From assembly GCF_028713855.1 (NCBI RefSeq), contig NZ_JAQTNN010000006.1, forward strand, positions 108,835 to 172,834: a DNA stretch of 64,000 nt, in the 5' to 3' direction. Source of the stretch: Sulfuricurvum sp. GTDB taxonomy: Bacteria; Campylobacterota; Campylobacteria; Campylobacterales; Sulfurimonadaceae. Below are positions 9,737 to 20,057 of this stretch, piece after piece (position 1 is the stretch's first letter; every line of letters begins with the position of its first letter). The notes beneath the pieces were generated by a model. That model made no database searches, was not told where the DNA came from, and was given only the letters and a program-made list of their open reading frames with translations. The position numbers and the translations under genes are program-made.

Positions 9737-12661
9737 TTATCCAAGGAGTTTCTCAAACTCCTCAGCACGTACCGGCGGGCTTTTGAAATACCCTTGGTAC
9801 ATCGTACACCCTTTCTCTTTGAGAAAGTCAATTTGCTCAATTCGCTCCGTCCCCTCAGCCAATACCTGAAATCCTAACGCCTGTCCCATCGCAATAATTG
9901 CCGTAACAATCGCCATATCATCGGTTTCAAACGGGATATCATCCACGAAACTTTTATCAATTTTTAACACATCGATAGGGAACCGCTTCAAATACGCAAG
10001 AGAGGAATACCCCGTACCAAAATCATCGATAGCGAGCCGTATTCCGTACGCCCGAAGTGCATGAAGCATTGCCACCGCTTCCTCTTCACGCTGCATCAAT
10101 GCGCTCTCTGTGAGTTCCAGTTCCAACCGATCGGCTGGATAGCCGCTTTTTTCAAGTGCAGCCTCAACCATTTCCGGAATATTTTGATGACGCACCTGAT
10201 GAGCCGAAAGATTCACCGCCAATGTCAACCTATGCCCCTCATCGAGCCAGATTTTTCCCTGTCTGCACGTCTCATTCAACACCCATTCGCCTATCTCGCC
10301 GATCAGTCCCGTTTCCTCGGCAATCGGGATAAATTCCAACGGAGAAATCAATCCTCTCAACGGATCATTCCACCGTATCAGCGCTTCGGCTCCCACAATC
10401 CGCCCGGTTGCAATATGAACCTGAGGCTGATAATAGACTTCAAACTCCTGATTGATGATAGCTCGGCGAAGACGTGTCTCACACTCGATCCGCTTGCGTG
10501 CCGAATCGGTTAGCTCATCCGTGTAATACCGGTAAACTCCGCGCCCCTCCGATTTGGCTTTATACAACGCCGCATCCGCATTCTGAAGAAGGCTAGCCGA
10601 ATCCTTTCCGTTATCCGGGAAAACGGCAATACCGACACTTGAGCCGATATGGATTACTTCCCCTCCTGAAAGCCGATATTCCTGTGCCAATGCACCGATC
10701 ATCTCCTCAGCCAGCTTTCCGGCATCTTCAGGACGGACGGTATTTTCAATAACTACCGCAAATTCATCTCCGCCTAAACGGGAAATCATATCCCCCTCAC
10801 GAAGCCTTTCCAAAAAACGTTGTGAGACCATCTGAAGCAACTCGTCTCCCGCACCATGACCATAACTGTCATTGATATCTTTGAATCGGTCCAAATCGAA
10901 CATCAATAATGAAATCTCACTCTGATGCCGTTTCGCTTTTTCGATCGAATTATGCAGATGAGACTGAAAGAGAGCACGATTTGCAAGACCGGTCAGAGGA
11001 TCATAATTAGCCAATGTCTCGAGACGCTCTTCATAAAGTTTACGCTCAGTAATATTGCGTGCTATTCCTAGCAACCCGTTTATAGCACCTGAAGCATCTC
11101 GTATCGGGGCTTTTGTTACCTCGAACGTCCCCTCATAACTCCCATCGGCAAACTTCAAATACTCTTCATTATTTCGAGGCCTCCCTGCACTGATTGTCGC
11201 TTTATCATTGTCACGAAAAAACTCTGCTAATGCCGAATCAACAAAATCAAAATCGGTTTTACCGATAATTTCAGACTCTTTTGCTCCAAAAAATCGCTCA
11301 AACGTAGTATTACAGGCCATATAAACACCGTCTAGATCTTTCGAAAAAATAAGATCCGGAATATTGTCTAAAAGGGTACGCAAAAACGTCTTTTGTTGTG
11401 ATAGTGCAATCTGCTGATCCCGCAGATCCTGTTCCGCTCGCTTTTGATCGGAAATGTCTCGATACACGGCAATCATATGCGGAATATCCGAAAGACTAAT
11501 CGCAACGACATTCACCCTTACATCATACAAACTTCCATCTTTTCTGCGATGGATGGTCTCAAAGCTGTCTCGTCCATCACGTGCTATGGCCGCAATATGG
11601 CTACGTGTTTCTTCCGGTGTTTCAATTGCACAGTAATCAGGTATATACAATTCAGCAAACTCATCAGCCGTATATCCCAATTGGGTGTAAGCCGCTTCAT
11701 TAAACTCTATCGCCTCCATCGTAACGTTGTCCAAAAGAACGATACCATCTGGAAGTGCTTCCAACAGTTTACGCAGTTTCAATGCATTTTTTTCAATAGA
11801 CTTTTTTTCATCCTGAAGCTGATGCTTGCGTTCATCCATCTGGCTAATCGTATTATTCTTTTGATCGATCACCCGCATCAAAAATTCAAAATAAGCACCG
11901 TGAACGGCATGCAGTACATCATGGCGACTCAACAATCCGACAAGATTTCCCCTCTCATCCTCTACGATCAGTTCATGAACACCGTGTTCTTCCATCAGCG
12001 CCGCAGCTTCCGGCAAAGGGATATCTTTTCGTATAATCTGAAAATCACGATGAATGAGTTTTGCAACGGTTACATCGCACGATTCTTTTTCGTGAGCGCA
12101 CCAATGGGCAATATCACGCTCGGTTATAAGCCCTACCGGATGATTCCCGTCCAATACCACCGCATAATCGCATTTACGTTCTTTCATCGATCCCGCTGCT
12201 TCGACAAGTGAAGTATCAAGCCGAACCATAAGCGGCGATTCGCTCATTGCTTCAGAAACCGTTTTAAACTTACTCAGCTGTTCAAATCCAATATGGCGGA
12301 GGAAATCCCCCTCACTTACAACCCCGGTAAATCTACCGTTGGAATCAATAACAACCAAATGACGATATTTTTTTTCTTCCATCATCGTATAAGCATCATG
12401 CAAATAGAGGCTCTCATCGACGCATAAAGGCTTCGCTGTCATTACCGCAAACAAAGGACTCTGCAAATCGATTGCCTCGGCAACCACACGAAGCGCATCA
12501 TGTTCGGTAAAAATTCCGATCGGACAGTTTTCATCATTGACGATGACAATGGAGCTGATTGCGTGTTCTGCCATAATCTCGAGCGCTTTGGCAATGGTTT
12601 GGGTGGATTGTAACGTAAACGCTGTATCCGATACAATCGATTTTAGAGTAATAAACTTCAT
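9737..12661 (-). CDS. CBS(x4)-PAS-PAS-GGDEF-EAL protein
   Basis: CBS repeats in N-terminus; PAS EALPDGIVLLDN... and LLDNIPDLIFSKDLDG; RLGGDEFAVVIE; EALIRWNDPLRGLISPLEFIPIAEETGLI. Confidence 0.95.
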   Translation of the reverse strand: MKFITLKSIVSDTAFTLQSTQTIAKALEIMAEHAISSIVIVNDENCPIGIFTEHDALRVVAEAIDLQSPLFAVMTAKPLCVDESLYLHDAYTMMEEKKYRHLVVIDSNGRFTGVVSEGDFLRHIGFEQLSKFKTVSEAMSESPLMVRLDTSLVEAAGSMKERKCDYAVVLDGNHPVGLITERDIAHWCAHEKESCDVTVAKLIHRDFQIIRKDIPLPEAAALMEEHGVHELIVEDERGNLVGLLSRHDVLHAVHGAYFEFLMRVIDQKNNTISQMDERKHQLQDEKKSIEKNALKLRKLLEALPDGIVLLDNVTMEAIEFNEAAYTQLGYTADEFAELYIPDYCAIETPEETRSHIAAIARDGRDSFETIHRRKDGSLYDVRVNVVAISLSDIPHMIAVYRDISDQKRAEQDLRDQQIALSQQKTFLRTLLDNIPDLIFSKDLDGVYMACNTTFERFFGAKESEIIGKTDFDFVDSALAEFFRDNDKATISAGRPRNNEEYLKFADGSYEGTFEVTKAPIRDASGAINGLLGIARNITERKLYEERLETLANYDPLTGLANRALFQSHLHNSIEKAKRHQSEISLLMFDLDRFKDINDSYGHGAGDELLQMVSQRFLERLREGDMISRLGGDEFAVVIENTVRPEDAGKLAEEMIGALAQEYRLSGGEVIHIGSSVGIAVFPDNGKDSASLLQNADAALYKAKSEGRGVYRYYTDELTDSARKRIECETRLRRAIINQEFEVYYQPQVHIATGRIVGAEALIRWNDPLRGLISPLEFIPIAEETGLIGEIGEWVLNETCRQGKIWLDEGHRLTLAVNLSAHQVRHQNIPEMVEAALEKSGYPADRLELELTESALMQREEEAVAMLHALRAYGIRLAIDDFGTGYSSLAYLKRFPIDVLKIDKSFVDDIPFETDDMAIVTAIIAMGQALGFQVLAEGTERIEQIDFLKEKGCTMYQGYFKSPPVRAEEFEKLLG

Positions 12662-13995
12662 TAGCGCGCTTCACACGCTATCGTACAATTTCGTCCCGCA
12701 TCTTTGGCCGCATACATCGCACTATCCGCCCGTTCAATGGCGCTTTGAATCGTATCGTCTGCAGCCACTTCGGTGATGCCGATACTGCACGTCACCCGCC
12801 CGGCGCCATCAAACGCTTGCGTCTCAATAAGTGAGCGAATTTTTTCACCGACGCCGAATGCTTCATCGCACCCTGCATTTCGTAACAACAAAACAAACTC
12901 CTCGCCGCCCCAGCGAGCGAACATATCAGCTTCACGTACCGTAGAGCTGACCAAAGCGGCAAAATGCTTAAGGACAAAATCGCCGATATTGTGACCGTAG
13001 GTATCATTAACCTGTTTAAAATGATCCAAATCTATCATCACCAATGCGAGTTTTGTCGCATGACGTTTCACCATAGAGATCTCTTTCACAAATAATTCGG
13101 TAAACATATGGCGATTATGGACATCGGTAAGAGAATCTTTGGTCGCAAGTTCGGACAAATGACGATTGCGCTGTTGAAGAATCTGAGTAATCTCTTCAAA
13201 CTGCCGAAAATGGTCCTGCATCAACTGCGACCATCGGAGATAGGTACGTGAGATCAAATCTTGCTGGGTCACAATTCCAACCACATGCTGATCGTCATTG
13301 GTGACAACAATCCGTTTAAAAGAGCGCTTGCGCAGGTATTCAAGCCCTTCGTTGATGGAAGATTTATCGCTGAGGGTCTCAACCGGAGAAGACATCACTT
13401 CCGATACACGCATCTCTTCATTTTTGGCTTCTCCGATAAATTTCAGAATATCTTTGGAAGTGAGAATTCCGACCGCATTGTTCCCTTCCTGAATAATCAC
13501 GCAATCGCTGAGAGCGTCTTTCATGTAATCCAATATTTCCGCCATCGATGCATCGGGAGTGAAACTTTTAAACCCATATTTTTTCTCGAATATGGTCGAA
13601 AGCTGGAGTGAATCCAAAATAACTTGAGGATCAACACTCGCGACAATATCGCTGTTGGTAACCAGTCCGTAAAGACTCCCGTCTTGGTTGCACACACAAA
13701 TATGTTCGTCAACATCATCGGTGAGATTAAGGGCGTTGATGATATTACTATCTTTCTCAATCACGGGAAGAGAGCGTAACGGTACTTGAGACAGAGGGGT
13801 TGAGAAAGGAGTTCCATCCCGTTTTAACCGAATAATATCTTTCGTTGAAAGGATATAATAAACCGTTTTATTTACCACCACGATACTGCGATGATTATGT
13901 TCATGCATTTTATTCAGGGCATCTTGAATGGTGTTTTGAATCGTTACCGTTATGACATTCGTGCTTGCAATTAGCCCAAGTGTGGGGAAAAACAT
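12661..13995 (-). CDS. CBS-domain diguanylate cyclase
   Basis: CBS repeats; RWGGEEFVLLLRNAG; abuts the preceding CBS-GGDEF-EAL gene start. Confidence 0.94.
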   Translation of the reverse strand: MFFPTLGLIASTNVITVTIQNTIQDALNKMHEHNHRSIVVVNKTVYYILSTKDIIRLKRDGTPFSTPLSQVPLRSLPVIEKDSNIINALNLTDDVDEHICVCNQDGSLYGLVTNSDIVASVDPQVILDSLQLSTIFEKKYGFKSFTPDASMAEILDYMKDALSDCVIIQEGNNAVGILTSKDILKFIGEAKNEEMRVSEVMSSPVETLSDKSSINEGLEYLRKRSFKRIVVTNDDQHVVGIVTQQDLISRTYLRWSQLMQDHFRQFEEITQILQQRNRHLSELATKDSLTDVHNRHMFTELFVKEISMVKRHATKLALVMIDLDHFKQVNDTYGHNIGDFVLKHFAALVSSTVREADMFARWGGEEFVLLLRNAGCDEAFGVGEKIRSLIETQAFDGAGRVTCSIGITEVAADDTIQSAIERADSAMYAAKDAGRNCTIACEAR

Positions 13996-14221
13996 CCTCT
14001 CTCCTCTTCTTTAATCTCTTTATTATACCGCTTGATATCTCAAAAGTTAGCGAAAATATCAAAAGTCGCTTAATGTCCAAATAATATACAACGTAATATA
14101 ATCCATAAAATTAATCAAGGATATCGCCTGTTCCCATGAGTTCCCGCATGTTCTTTGCCCTTTATATCGGTTGCATTGTCCCATTGCCGTACCCCGGTTC
14201 TCATTCCAATACCCCTGTTTG

Positions 14222-15550
14222 ATGGAATTTTTAGCAATCCCGTCTCTCGTTTTTGTTTTAGCCCTATGGGTTGCCCACTCACTTATTCTCAATCGCCGTC
14301 TCATTCAAAATCAAAAACGGTATCATCAATTTTTCAATGACTCTCCCGTAGCGCTTATCGTCATTGATCAAGAGTATCGTATTATCGAATGGAATCAGAC
14401 TGCCGAAGCAATTTTCGGTTGGGAAAGCGGCGAAGGATTAGGGGAAGAGATTCTGGAGCTTATCGTCCCCAATTTTGATAAAGCCCATGTTACAAATATC
14501 CTCCAAAAAGCTGCTTCCGAGGGGATCAGTTACTCCAAAAATTACAATATTACCAAACACGGCAATGAAATTTTTTGCGAATGGCGCAACCGGCTGCTCG
14601 AAGGAGGACAAGGGGAAATTCTATGTATGGCTCAAGATATCACCGTCTCCCAAAAAACCCTTGATGAGCTTAATAAACGCTCCACTGCATTAGAGAGTGC
14701 CGGGGATGCGATCTTCTATACCGACGATAAAGGGCTTATTGAATTTGCCAACCGGAGCTTTTTCGCCCTCGCGCTTAACGATCAAAATCAATTATACGGA
14801 ACCCACATCGGTAAATATCTCTTCAAAGAGCGGCTCGCGTTTAACACTATCCTCTCTTCCTTCGATCCCGACCATACATGGAGAGGTACCCTCTCTAAAC
14901 CTTCCGGTTCCGACGATAAAATACTAAGTGTCACTATCACCGCGATCTACCATCGCAATCGTCTTGTCAGCTATGTTGCTAACCTCCATGATATTACCAA
15001 AATCACTTCTCATCTGGATGTACTGAACCATCGTGTACAACACGATCCCCTTACGGGTGCAGTAAACCGCTCCGCGATGAACGATCGGCTTCACCATGCC
15101 ATTTCACGTGCCCGACGGACGCAGCAAAAAATAGCCCTCTTTTTTGTCGACATGAATGATTTCAAACGGGTCAATGACTGTTACGGTCACGAAGCAGGAG
15201 ACCGGTTATTACAAAATGTCTCGAAAAATCTCCTCTCCTGCCTGCGCAACAGTGATACGGTGTGCCGCTATGGAGGGGATGAGTTTATCGTTATGATCGA
15301 AGAGATTAAAAGCGAGGAGCATTTGCAAACGATCCGGGACACGATCAATGCAGCTATTAGCGAACCGATTCTTCTGGATGCATCAACAACGCTCCGGGCA
15401 CGTGCCAGTATCGGAATGGCACTCTATCCGGATCATGCTACTGACAGCGACACACTGATCAAAGCTGCGGATATGGCGATGTATGAAGAAAAAAAGAAGA
15501 AAATCAGCGAACAGGCACCAATACTTTGCGCTGACAATCACAATCACTAA
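14222..15550 (+). CDS. PAS-PAS-GGDEF diguanylate cyclase, membrane anchored
   Basis: N-terminal TM, PAS FNDSPVALIVIDQEYRIIEWNQTAEAIFGW, RYGGDEFIVMIEE. Start at 14222 preferred over 14171. Confidence 0.92.
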   Translation: MEFLAIPSLVFVLALWVAHSLILNRRLIQNQKRYHQFFNDSPVALIVIDQEYRIIEWNQTAEAIFGWESGEGLGEEILELIVPNFDKAHVTNILQKAASEGISYSKNYNITKHGNEIFCEWRNRLLEGGQGEILCMAQDITVSQKTLDELNKRSTALESAGDAIFYTDDKGLIEFANRSFFALALNDQNQLYGTHIGKYLFKERLAFNTILSSFDPDHTWRGTLSKPSGSDDKILSVTITAIYHRNRLVSYVANLHDITKITSHLDVLNHRVQHDPLTGAVNRSAMNDRLHHAISRARRTQQKIALFFVDMNDFKRVNDCYGHEAGDRLLQNVSKNLLSCLRNSDTVCRYGGDEFIVMIEEIKSEEHLQTIRDTINAAISEPILLDASTTLRARASIGMALYPDHATDSDTLIKAADMAMYEEKKKKISEQAPILCADNHNH

Positions 15551-15860
15551 AATAGACCCATCGTTCCTCATAAACCGGTTGTGGAGCATAAATTACGGGA
15601 GCCGGAGTCGAAACGCTCTGAACATAAGTCACATTCTCTCGGTTTGGCTCAGAAAGCACGTACCCTAACATCCCTCCGATCACGAGGGGGACAACCCAGT
15701 TCCCACCGTTGTGATGGTAATTTCCACGATTGTCATGACTATAATGCTGGATTGGAACATACCGTCCTCCTCGGTCATTATCATGACGATCAGCATATGC
15801 CGAAACCGATAAAATCATAACCGCACTTAAAACAGCGCTGATAGAACGTAATGCTTTCAT
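15504..15860 (-). CDS. Secreted glycine-zipper-like small protein
   Basis: Signal peptide MKALRSISAVLSAVMILSVSAYA; NGGNWVVPLVIGGMLGYVLSEP; 3' end overlaps the convergent GGDEF gene. Confidence 0.7.
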   Translation of the reverse strand: MKALRSISAVLSAVMILSVSAYADRHDNDRGGRYVPIQHYSHDNRGNYHHNGGNWVVPLVIGGMLGYVLSEPNRENVTYVQSVSTPAPVIYAPQPVYEERWVYFSDCDCQRKVLVPVR

Positions 15861-15982
15861 AGGATACTCCTATTGTTTAGATAGCGTTATCATGACATAT
15901 AAGTGTGAATCGATTGTGAAGATACAAAAATAGAGTGATTTGTTTATTATTCGATAAAATATGATCCATAATAGGAGTATAT

Positions 15983-16747
15983 ATGCGATCTTTTACTATT
16001 CTAACCGCTTCGGCTTTGCTTTTTTCTCTCTCTTGGGCTAATCCGCAATGTTACCTCGAAGGTTACCCCAACCTTGTCGCATCAGCAGATGAGAATGCGA
16101 TTGTTCTCAAAGACGGAACCCGTTTTTCCTACCATACAAAAGATTCAAAATCATCATGGGATGAAAAAATAAACCATGCTGACCTTGCGACACAAGTAGA
16201 GCAACACTACGATGCAGGTGGTTATGATACACCGCCGTCATACCTTTTTGATCCGGGACGTCTGCGCTACCAACCTTTTTTTCAAGCACTCTACGGCAAA
16301 GATCAAAAAGCCATTGAAAAGAATCTTGTCCACATTAACTGGCCGACATTAAAAGGAACCCTCAACCTCCCCGTGAACAAAGTGGGCGGAGTGGATAAAA
16401 AACTCTATGCAATCGGTCAAGAGATCTCAAAACTCCCTAAAAGTGACCGTATCTGGGCAGAAGGAGCAACAACCTACTGTTATCGGGTGATCCAAGATAC
16501 CGATCGGCTCTCTATGCACAGCTACGGTATCGCCATCGACCTCGCCCCGACCAAAACCCAATACTGGAAGGACGAAGCTCCATCAGAGACTGCTCACATC
16601 GGCTATCGCAACACAATGCCCGTATCTATCGTACGCATTTTTGAAAAATACGGTTTCATCTGGGGCGGACGATGGTATCACTATGATACGATGCATTTCG
16701 AGTATCGTCCTGAGCTCCTAGCACCGTCATGTGTAGCCAAAAATTGA
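15983..16747 (+). CDS. M15-family metallopeptidase (D-Ala-D-Ala carboxypeptidase-like)
   Basis: SMHSYGIAIDLAP and GFIWGGRWYHYDTMHFEYRPEL match the M15 zinc-site pattern. Confidence 0.88.
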   Translation: MRSFTILTASALLFSLSWANPQCYLEGYPNLVASADENAIVLKDGTRFSYHTKDSKSSWDEKINHADLATQVEQHYDAGGYDTPPSYLFDPGRLRYQPFFQALYGKDQKAIEKNLVHINWPTLKGTLNLPVNKVGGVDKKLYAIGQEISKLPKSDRIWAEGATTYCYRVIQDTDRLSMHSYGIAIDLAPTKTQYWKDEAPSETAHIGYRNTMPVSIVRIFEKYGFIWGGRWYHYDTMHFEYRPELLAPSCVAKN

Positions 16748-17205
16748 TGAATCACGGGATGCAAATCGCTTACGATGAAGCGATCAACGGTATGCACAAC
16801 AATGACGGAGGTCCTTTCGGAGCTGCCATTATCCACAACGGAGAAGTTGTCGCTTCCGCCCACAACGAAGTGCTACGAACCAACGATCCTACTGCCCATG
16901 CGGAGATCAATGCTATCCGCAAAGCCTCTCAGATTTTAGGACGCTTTGATCTTTCCGACTGTATCCTCTACACCACCTGCTATCCCTGTCCCATGTGTAT
17001 GGGCGCAATTCTCTGGGCACGGATTCCCGCTGTATACTATGGAGCTTCGAAGGCCGATGCCGCACGAGGCGGATTCGACGATAATCAGTTTTATACTCTT
17101 TTACAGCATCCGGATACCGCTCTCGATCTTCATCCTGTTGATACGGAAAAGACAAAAAAACTCTTCGATCTTTGGCTGGCTAAAAAGGATCGGATTCTCT
17201 ACTGA
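16729..17205 (+). CDS. Nucleoside/guanine deaminase (CMP/dCMP deaminase fold)
   Basis: TAHAEINAIRKA and TTCYPCPMCMGAI zinc motifs; overlaps end of preceding gene. Confidence 0.92.
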   Translation: MCSQKLMNHGMQIAYDEAINGMHNNDGGPFGAAIIHNGEVVASAHNEVLRTNDPTAHAEINAIRKASQILGRFDLSDCILYTTCYPCPMCMGAILWARIPAVYYGASKADAARGGFDDNQFYTLLQHPDTALDLHPVDTEKTKKLFDLWLAKKDRILY

Positions 17206-17216
17206 TCGTTAATGTG

Positions 17217-17241
17217 ACCTTATTGTAACCATAAGGTTTTA
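17217..17241 (+). terminator. Weak hairpin followed by T-run after deaminase gene
   Basis: ACCTTAT-TGTAACC-ATAAGGT inverted repeat followed by TTT. Confidence 0.35.
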
Positions 17242-17264
17242 CACTTCCGCACTTTTTAAAAAAG

Positions 17265-18917
17265 GTGCACCCTATGGTTGCTAGGACCTCATTATCCTTA
17301 TTTTCACGTCTCTCCATACGACAAAAAATCACCCTTATTGTCGTTATGGCTCAACTCTTTGCCCTTTTAGCTATTAGTATCGGGGTCATCGGCATATTTT
17401 TATCCAACACCTCTTTAAAGACCATTCACACACAAAGTCTCCAACCGCTGCAAAATCTCCGTTCTTGTAAAAATGCCCTCGACAAAGAGATACTGCAAAG
17501 TGCGACAAACCTCTCAGAAGGGGTCGGAGATTTCGAATCAACTCTAATCTCTGTTCAAAAATCGCATCAACATTTCAATGAACAATGGAGTGCCTATAGC
17601 AAAGGTTCCAAAACTCCCGAAGAAATAAAACAGCTTCCAAAGGCAAAAGAGACCATCGATCGGGCAGATCGTTCGATCGTTTTGCTCGAAAAAGCGATAA
17701 AAGCAAAAGAGCTTATGAGTATTCTCGACCTCCTCCAAAGTGATTTTCCCTACAGTATCACTCCCGCGAGTGCAGAGCTTGATGGCCTGATTGAACTCCA
17801 AATCACGAATGCAAACAATCTCTATCTTGTTGCACAGGAAGAGTTCAAAAACATCCTGATCCTCATTGCCGTCATTTTTCCGCTCGGAATGGTGATTGTC
17901 TATTTTGTACTCCATTTTATCACCAAATATTTGCTCAAGAAAATTGCTAATTTGACTAAAATTGCCCAACATCTTCGATCAGGGGATTTACTGGAACGGA
18001 TTGATTCTAACGGAGATGATGAACTCTCAACTGCGGCAAAAGATATGAACGATTCAATGGAAGAGCTTCAAAAAATGGTTAACGGGATAAAATCTTCTTC
18101 CCAAAATAGCATCTCTTCCTCCGAAGAACTGAATAAAGTATGCACAATTATCAAAGGGCGACTCGAAGCGAGCGCAACGGACATATCTCAGACCCACACA
18201 CAAATCGTCACCCTGCAAGATATTGTGCAGCGCACTTCAAGTGCATCGGATGACACAAATATCAAAATTGATGAGGCCTCAACTCACCTCTCAAAAGCCA
18301 GCGGACAGATTTCACAGATGAATAATGATATTCAAGCCGTTGCCCAAACGCAACAAACCCTCTCTGAGGATCTTAAAACTCTCTCGACACAGGCTCAAGA
18401 GGTCAAAGGGGTTCTTGAAATCATAGGTGACATTGCCGATCAAACCAATCTTTTGGCCCTCAATGCCGCGATTGAAGCAGCACGGGCAGGTGAACACGGG
18501 CGTGGATTTGCCGTTGTCGCGGATGAAGTGCGTAAACTGGCGGAACGGACTCAAGAGAGTCTATCAAAAATCAATCACACCATCCGTACAATTGTAGAAG
18601 CCATTGTTAATACCAGCCAAAAAATGGACAAATCTGCCGAAGCAATTCTCATCGTCTCCAAAGACTCAAGTTCCGTTCAAATCATGATTAAAACCTCATC
18701 TTCTTTGATGAATATTGCAACCACAAGCGTTCATACTTCCAACATAGGACTCGCAAATATCAAAGAGGGGATGAATTTAATTTCATCGAAAATAGATTCG
18801 ATTAATGCAATCGCCTGCTCCAATACCACGAGTATCAGTTCCATAACCACGGTAGCCAACGGTATCGGAGAAAATACGGCGGAACTTAGTCATAAGCTTC
18901 AAAAATTTAGAACCTAA
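17265..18917 (+). CDS. Methyl-accepting chemotaxis protein
   Basis: Two TMs, HAMP-like region, signalling tip [47 protein letters not shown] 17265 or ATG 17274 start. Confidence 0.95.
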   Translation: MHPMVARTSLSLFSRLSIRQKITLIVVMAQLFALLAISIGVIGIFLSNTSLKTIHTQSLQPLQNLRSCKNALDKEILQSATNLSEGVGDFESTLISVQKSHQHFNEQWSAYSKGSKTPEEIKQLPKAKETIDRADRSIVLLEKAIKAKELMSILDLLQSDFPYSITPASAELDGLIELQITNANNLYLVAQEEFKNILILIAVIFPLGMVIVYFVLHFITKYLLKKIANLTKIAQHLRSGDLLERIDSNGDDELSTAAKDMNDSMEELQKMVNGIKSSSQNSISSSEELNKVCTIIKGRLEASATDISQTHTQIVTLQDIVQRTSSASDDTNIKIDEASTHLSKASGQISQMNNDIQAVAQTQQTLSEDLKTLSTQAQEVKGVLEIIGDIADQTNLLALNAAIEAARAGEHGRGFAVVADEVRKLAERTQESLSKINHTIRTIVEAIVNTSQKMDKSAEAILIVSKDSSSVQIMIKTSSSLMNIATTSVHTSNIGLANIKEGMNLISSKIDSINAIACSNTTSISSITTVANGIGENTAELSHKLQKFRT

Positions 18918-19255
18918 GCTAAAAAATCGATCACTTTTTCCACAGGACGACCGATCACAGCTTGGTTTCCATCGATCAGAATCGGACGTTCGATCAGTTT
19001 TGGATGCTCTGCCAATGCATCGATCAGTTTTGCTTCATCCGTAATTTTTGCAAGTCCCAACTCTTTGTACAAATCCTCTTTAGTACGCATTAGCTCTCGT
19101 GCAGAAATCCCCAATTTTTGCAAAAGATCAACAATCTCTTCCCGTGATGGCGGAGTATCGAGATATTTGAACACTTCGGCACTCCCACCTTTTTCTTCTA
19201 ATAATTTTAATGCTTCACGCGATTTTGAACATTTCGGGTTATGCCAAATAATCAT
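18914..19255 (-). CDS. arsC: ArsC-family arsenate reductase
   Basis: [45 protein letters not shown]. Confidence 0.88.
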   Translation of the reverse strand: MIIWHNPKCSKSREALKLLEEKGGSAEVFKYLDTPPSREEIVDLLQKLGISARELMRTKEDLYKELGLAKITDEAKLIDALAEHPKLIERPILIDGNQAVIGRPVEKVIDFLA

Positions 19256-19290
19256 AGAATCTCTCCGATTTTTTTTGCTATTATACCCTT

Positions 19291-19722
19291 ATGACATACA
19301 CTAAATGGTTCCACAGCCACGCTGACAAACACAAAAATATAGTCGCTAAACTCTCAGCACGTAACTATACTCCTGAACAAATCATCAACTATTTTGAGTT
19401 TGACAACATGGTGCGCACTGAAAACGATTTTTGTCTTCTCTACGCGATGAAGACCAAATGCCACGATATTCCCCATCTCAACTGCTACTGGTGTGCCTGT
19501 CCCTATTTCCGCTTTAACGATAATGCCACAGCCGATAATGAGGGGAACACTCTATTTAGCTACTGCGCGATCAATGCACCTCAGGGAAAATCTTTTCAGC
19601 ATGAAAACAAAGTTCATCATGACTGCTCTGATTGCACGGTTTCTCATGACACCAAAACCATTCTCAAAAACTTTTCGACGGATTGGAAAGAGACGATGAA
19701 AGCGTGTAATTTAACCTTCTAA
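19291..19722 (+). CDS. Cys/His-rich hypothetical protein
   Basis: 143 aa; LNCYWCACPYFRF and HHDCSDCTVSHD clusters suggest metal binding. Confidence 0.65.
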   Translation: MTYTKWFHSHADKHKNIVAKLSARNYTPEQIINYFEFDNMVRTENDFCLLYAMKTKCHDIPHLNCYWCACPYFRFNDNATADNEGNTLFSYCAINAPQGKSFQHENKVHHDCSDCTVSHDTKTILKNFSTDWKETMKACNLTF

Positions 19723-19803
19723 TTTTTTTAAAAAAAAATTCTAATTGCTTAACACAAAATTAACACTAACTGTTCATAATCTTATCTACGGAAATTACTA
19801 TTT

Positions 19804-19955
19804 AGGAGAAACGAAGGAGAAAAACAGAAAAAAGCCAACCAACGATCCGTCTGCTCTATGAATTGCAGCTCTCAAGCAGACGGAAAAACGTATTGCATTG
19901 CAACGCCCAAATTATAGCGTTTTTTTCTGCTATTTCTCCGACGTTGTCGTGCGTA
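19804..19955 (+). ncRNA. Candidate structured RNA or structured 5' leader upstream of bd-like oxidase operon
   Basis: Nested complementarity: GGAGAAA..CAGAAAAAA (about 19816-19833) with TTTTTTCTG..TTTCTCC (about 19921-19939); inside it CCGTCTGCT/AGCAGACGG 9-bp perfect stem and TTGC-ATT-GCAA hairpin. No ORF in region. Confidence 0.5.
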
Positions 19956-20057
19956 CAGACCTATTTAAAAACAGGAAATGTATGTTCGATATTCTCTCGC
20001 AACACCTACATCCCCTCTTTTAAATACCTAAACACTTAAATCTCACAGGAGGATTTT

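Noticed and set aside
9744-9762. AGGAGTTTCTCAAACTCCT inverted repeat similar to the 8351 terminator
   Set aside because: Lies within the coding end of 9737-12661 (EEFEKLLG) and lacks a T-run; probably a codon coincidence.
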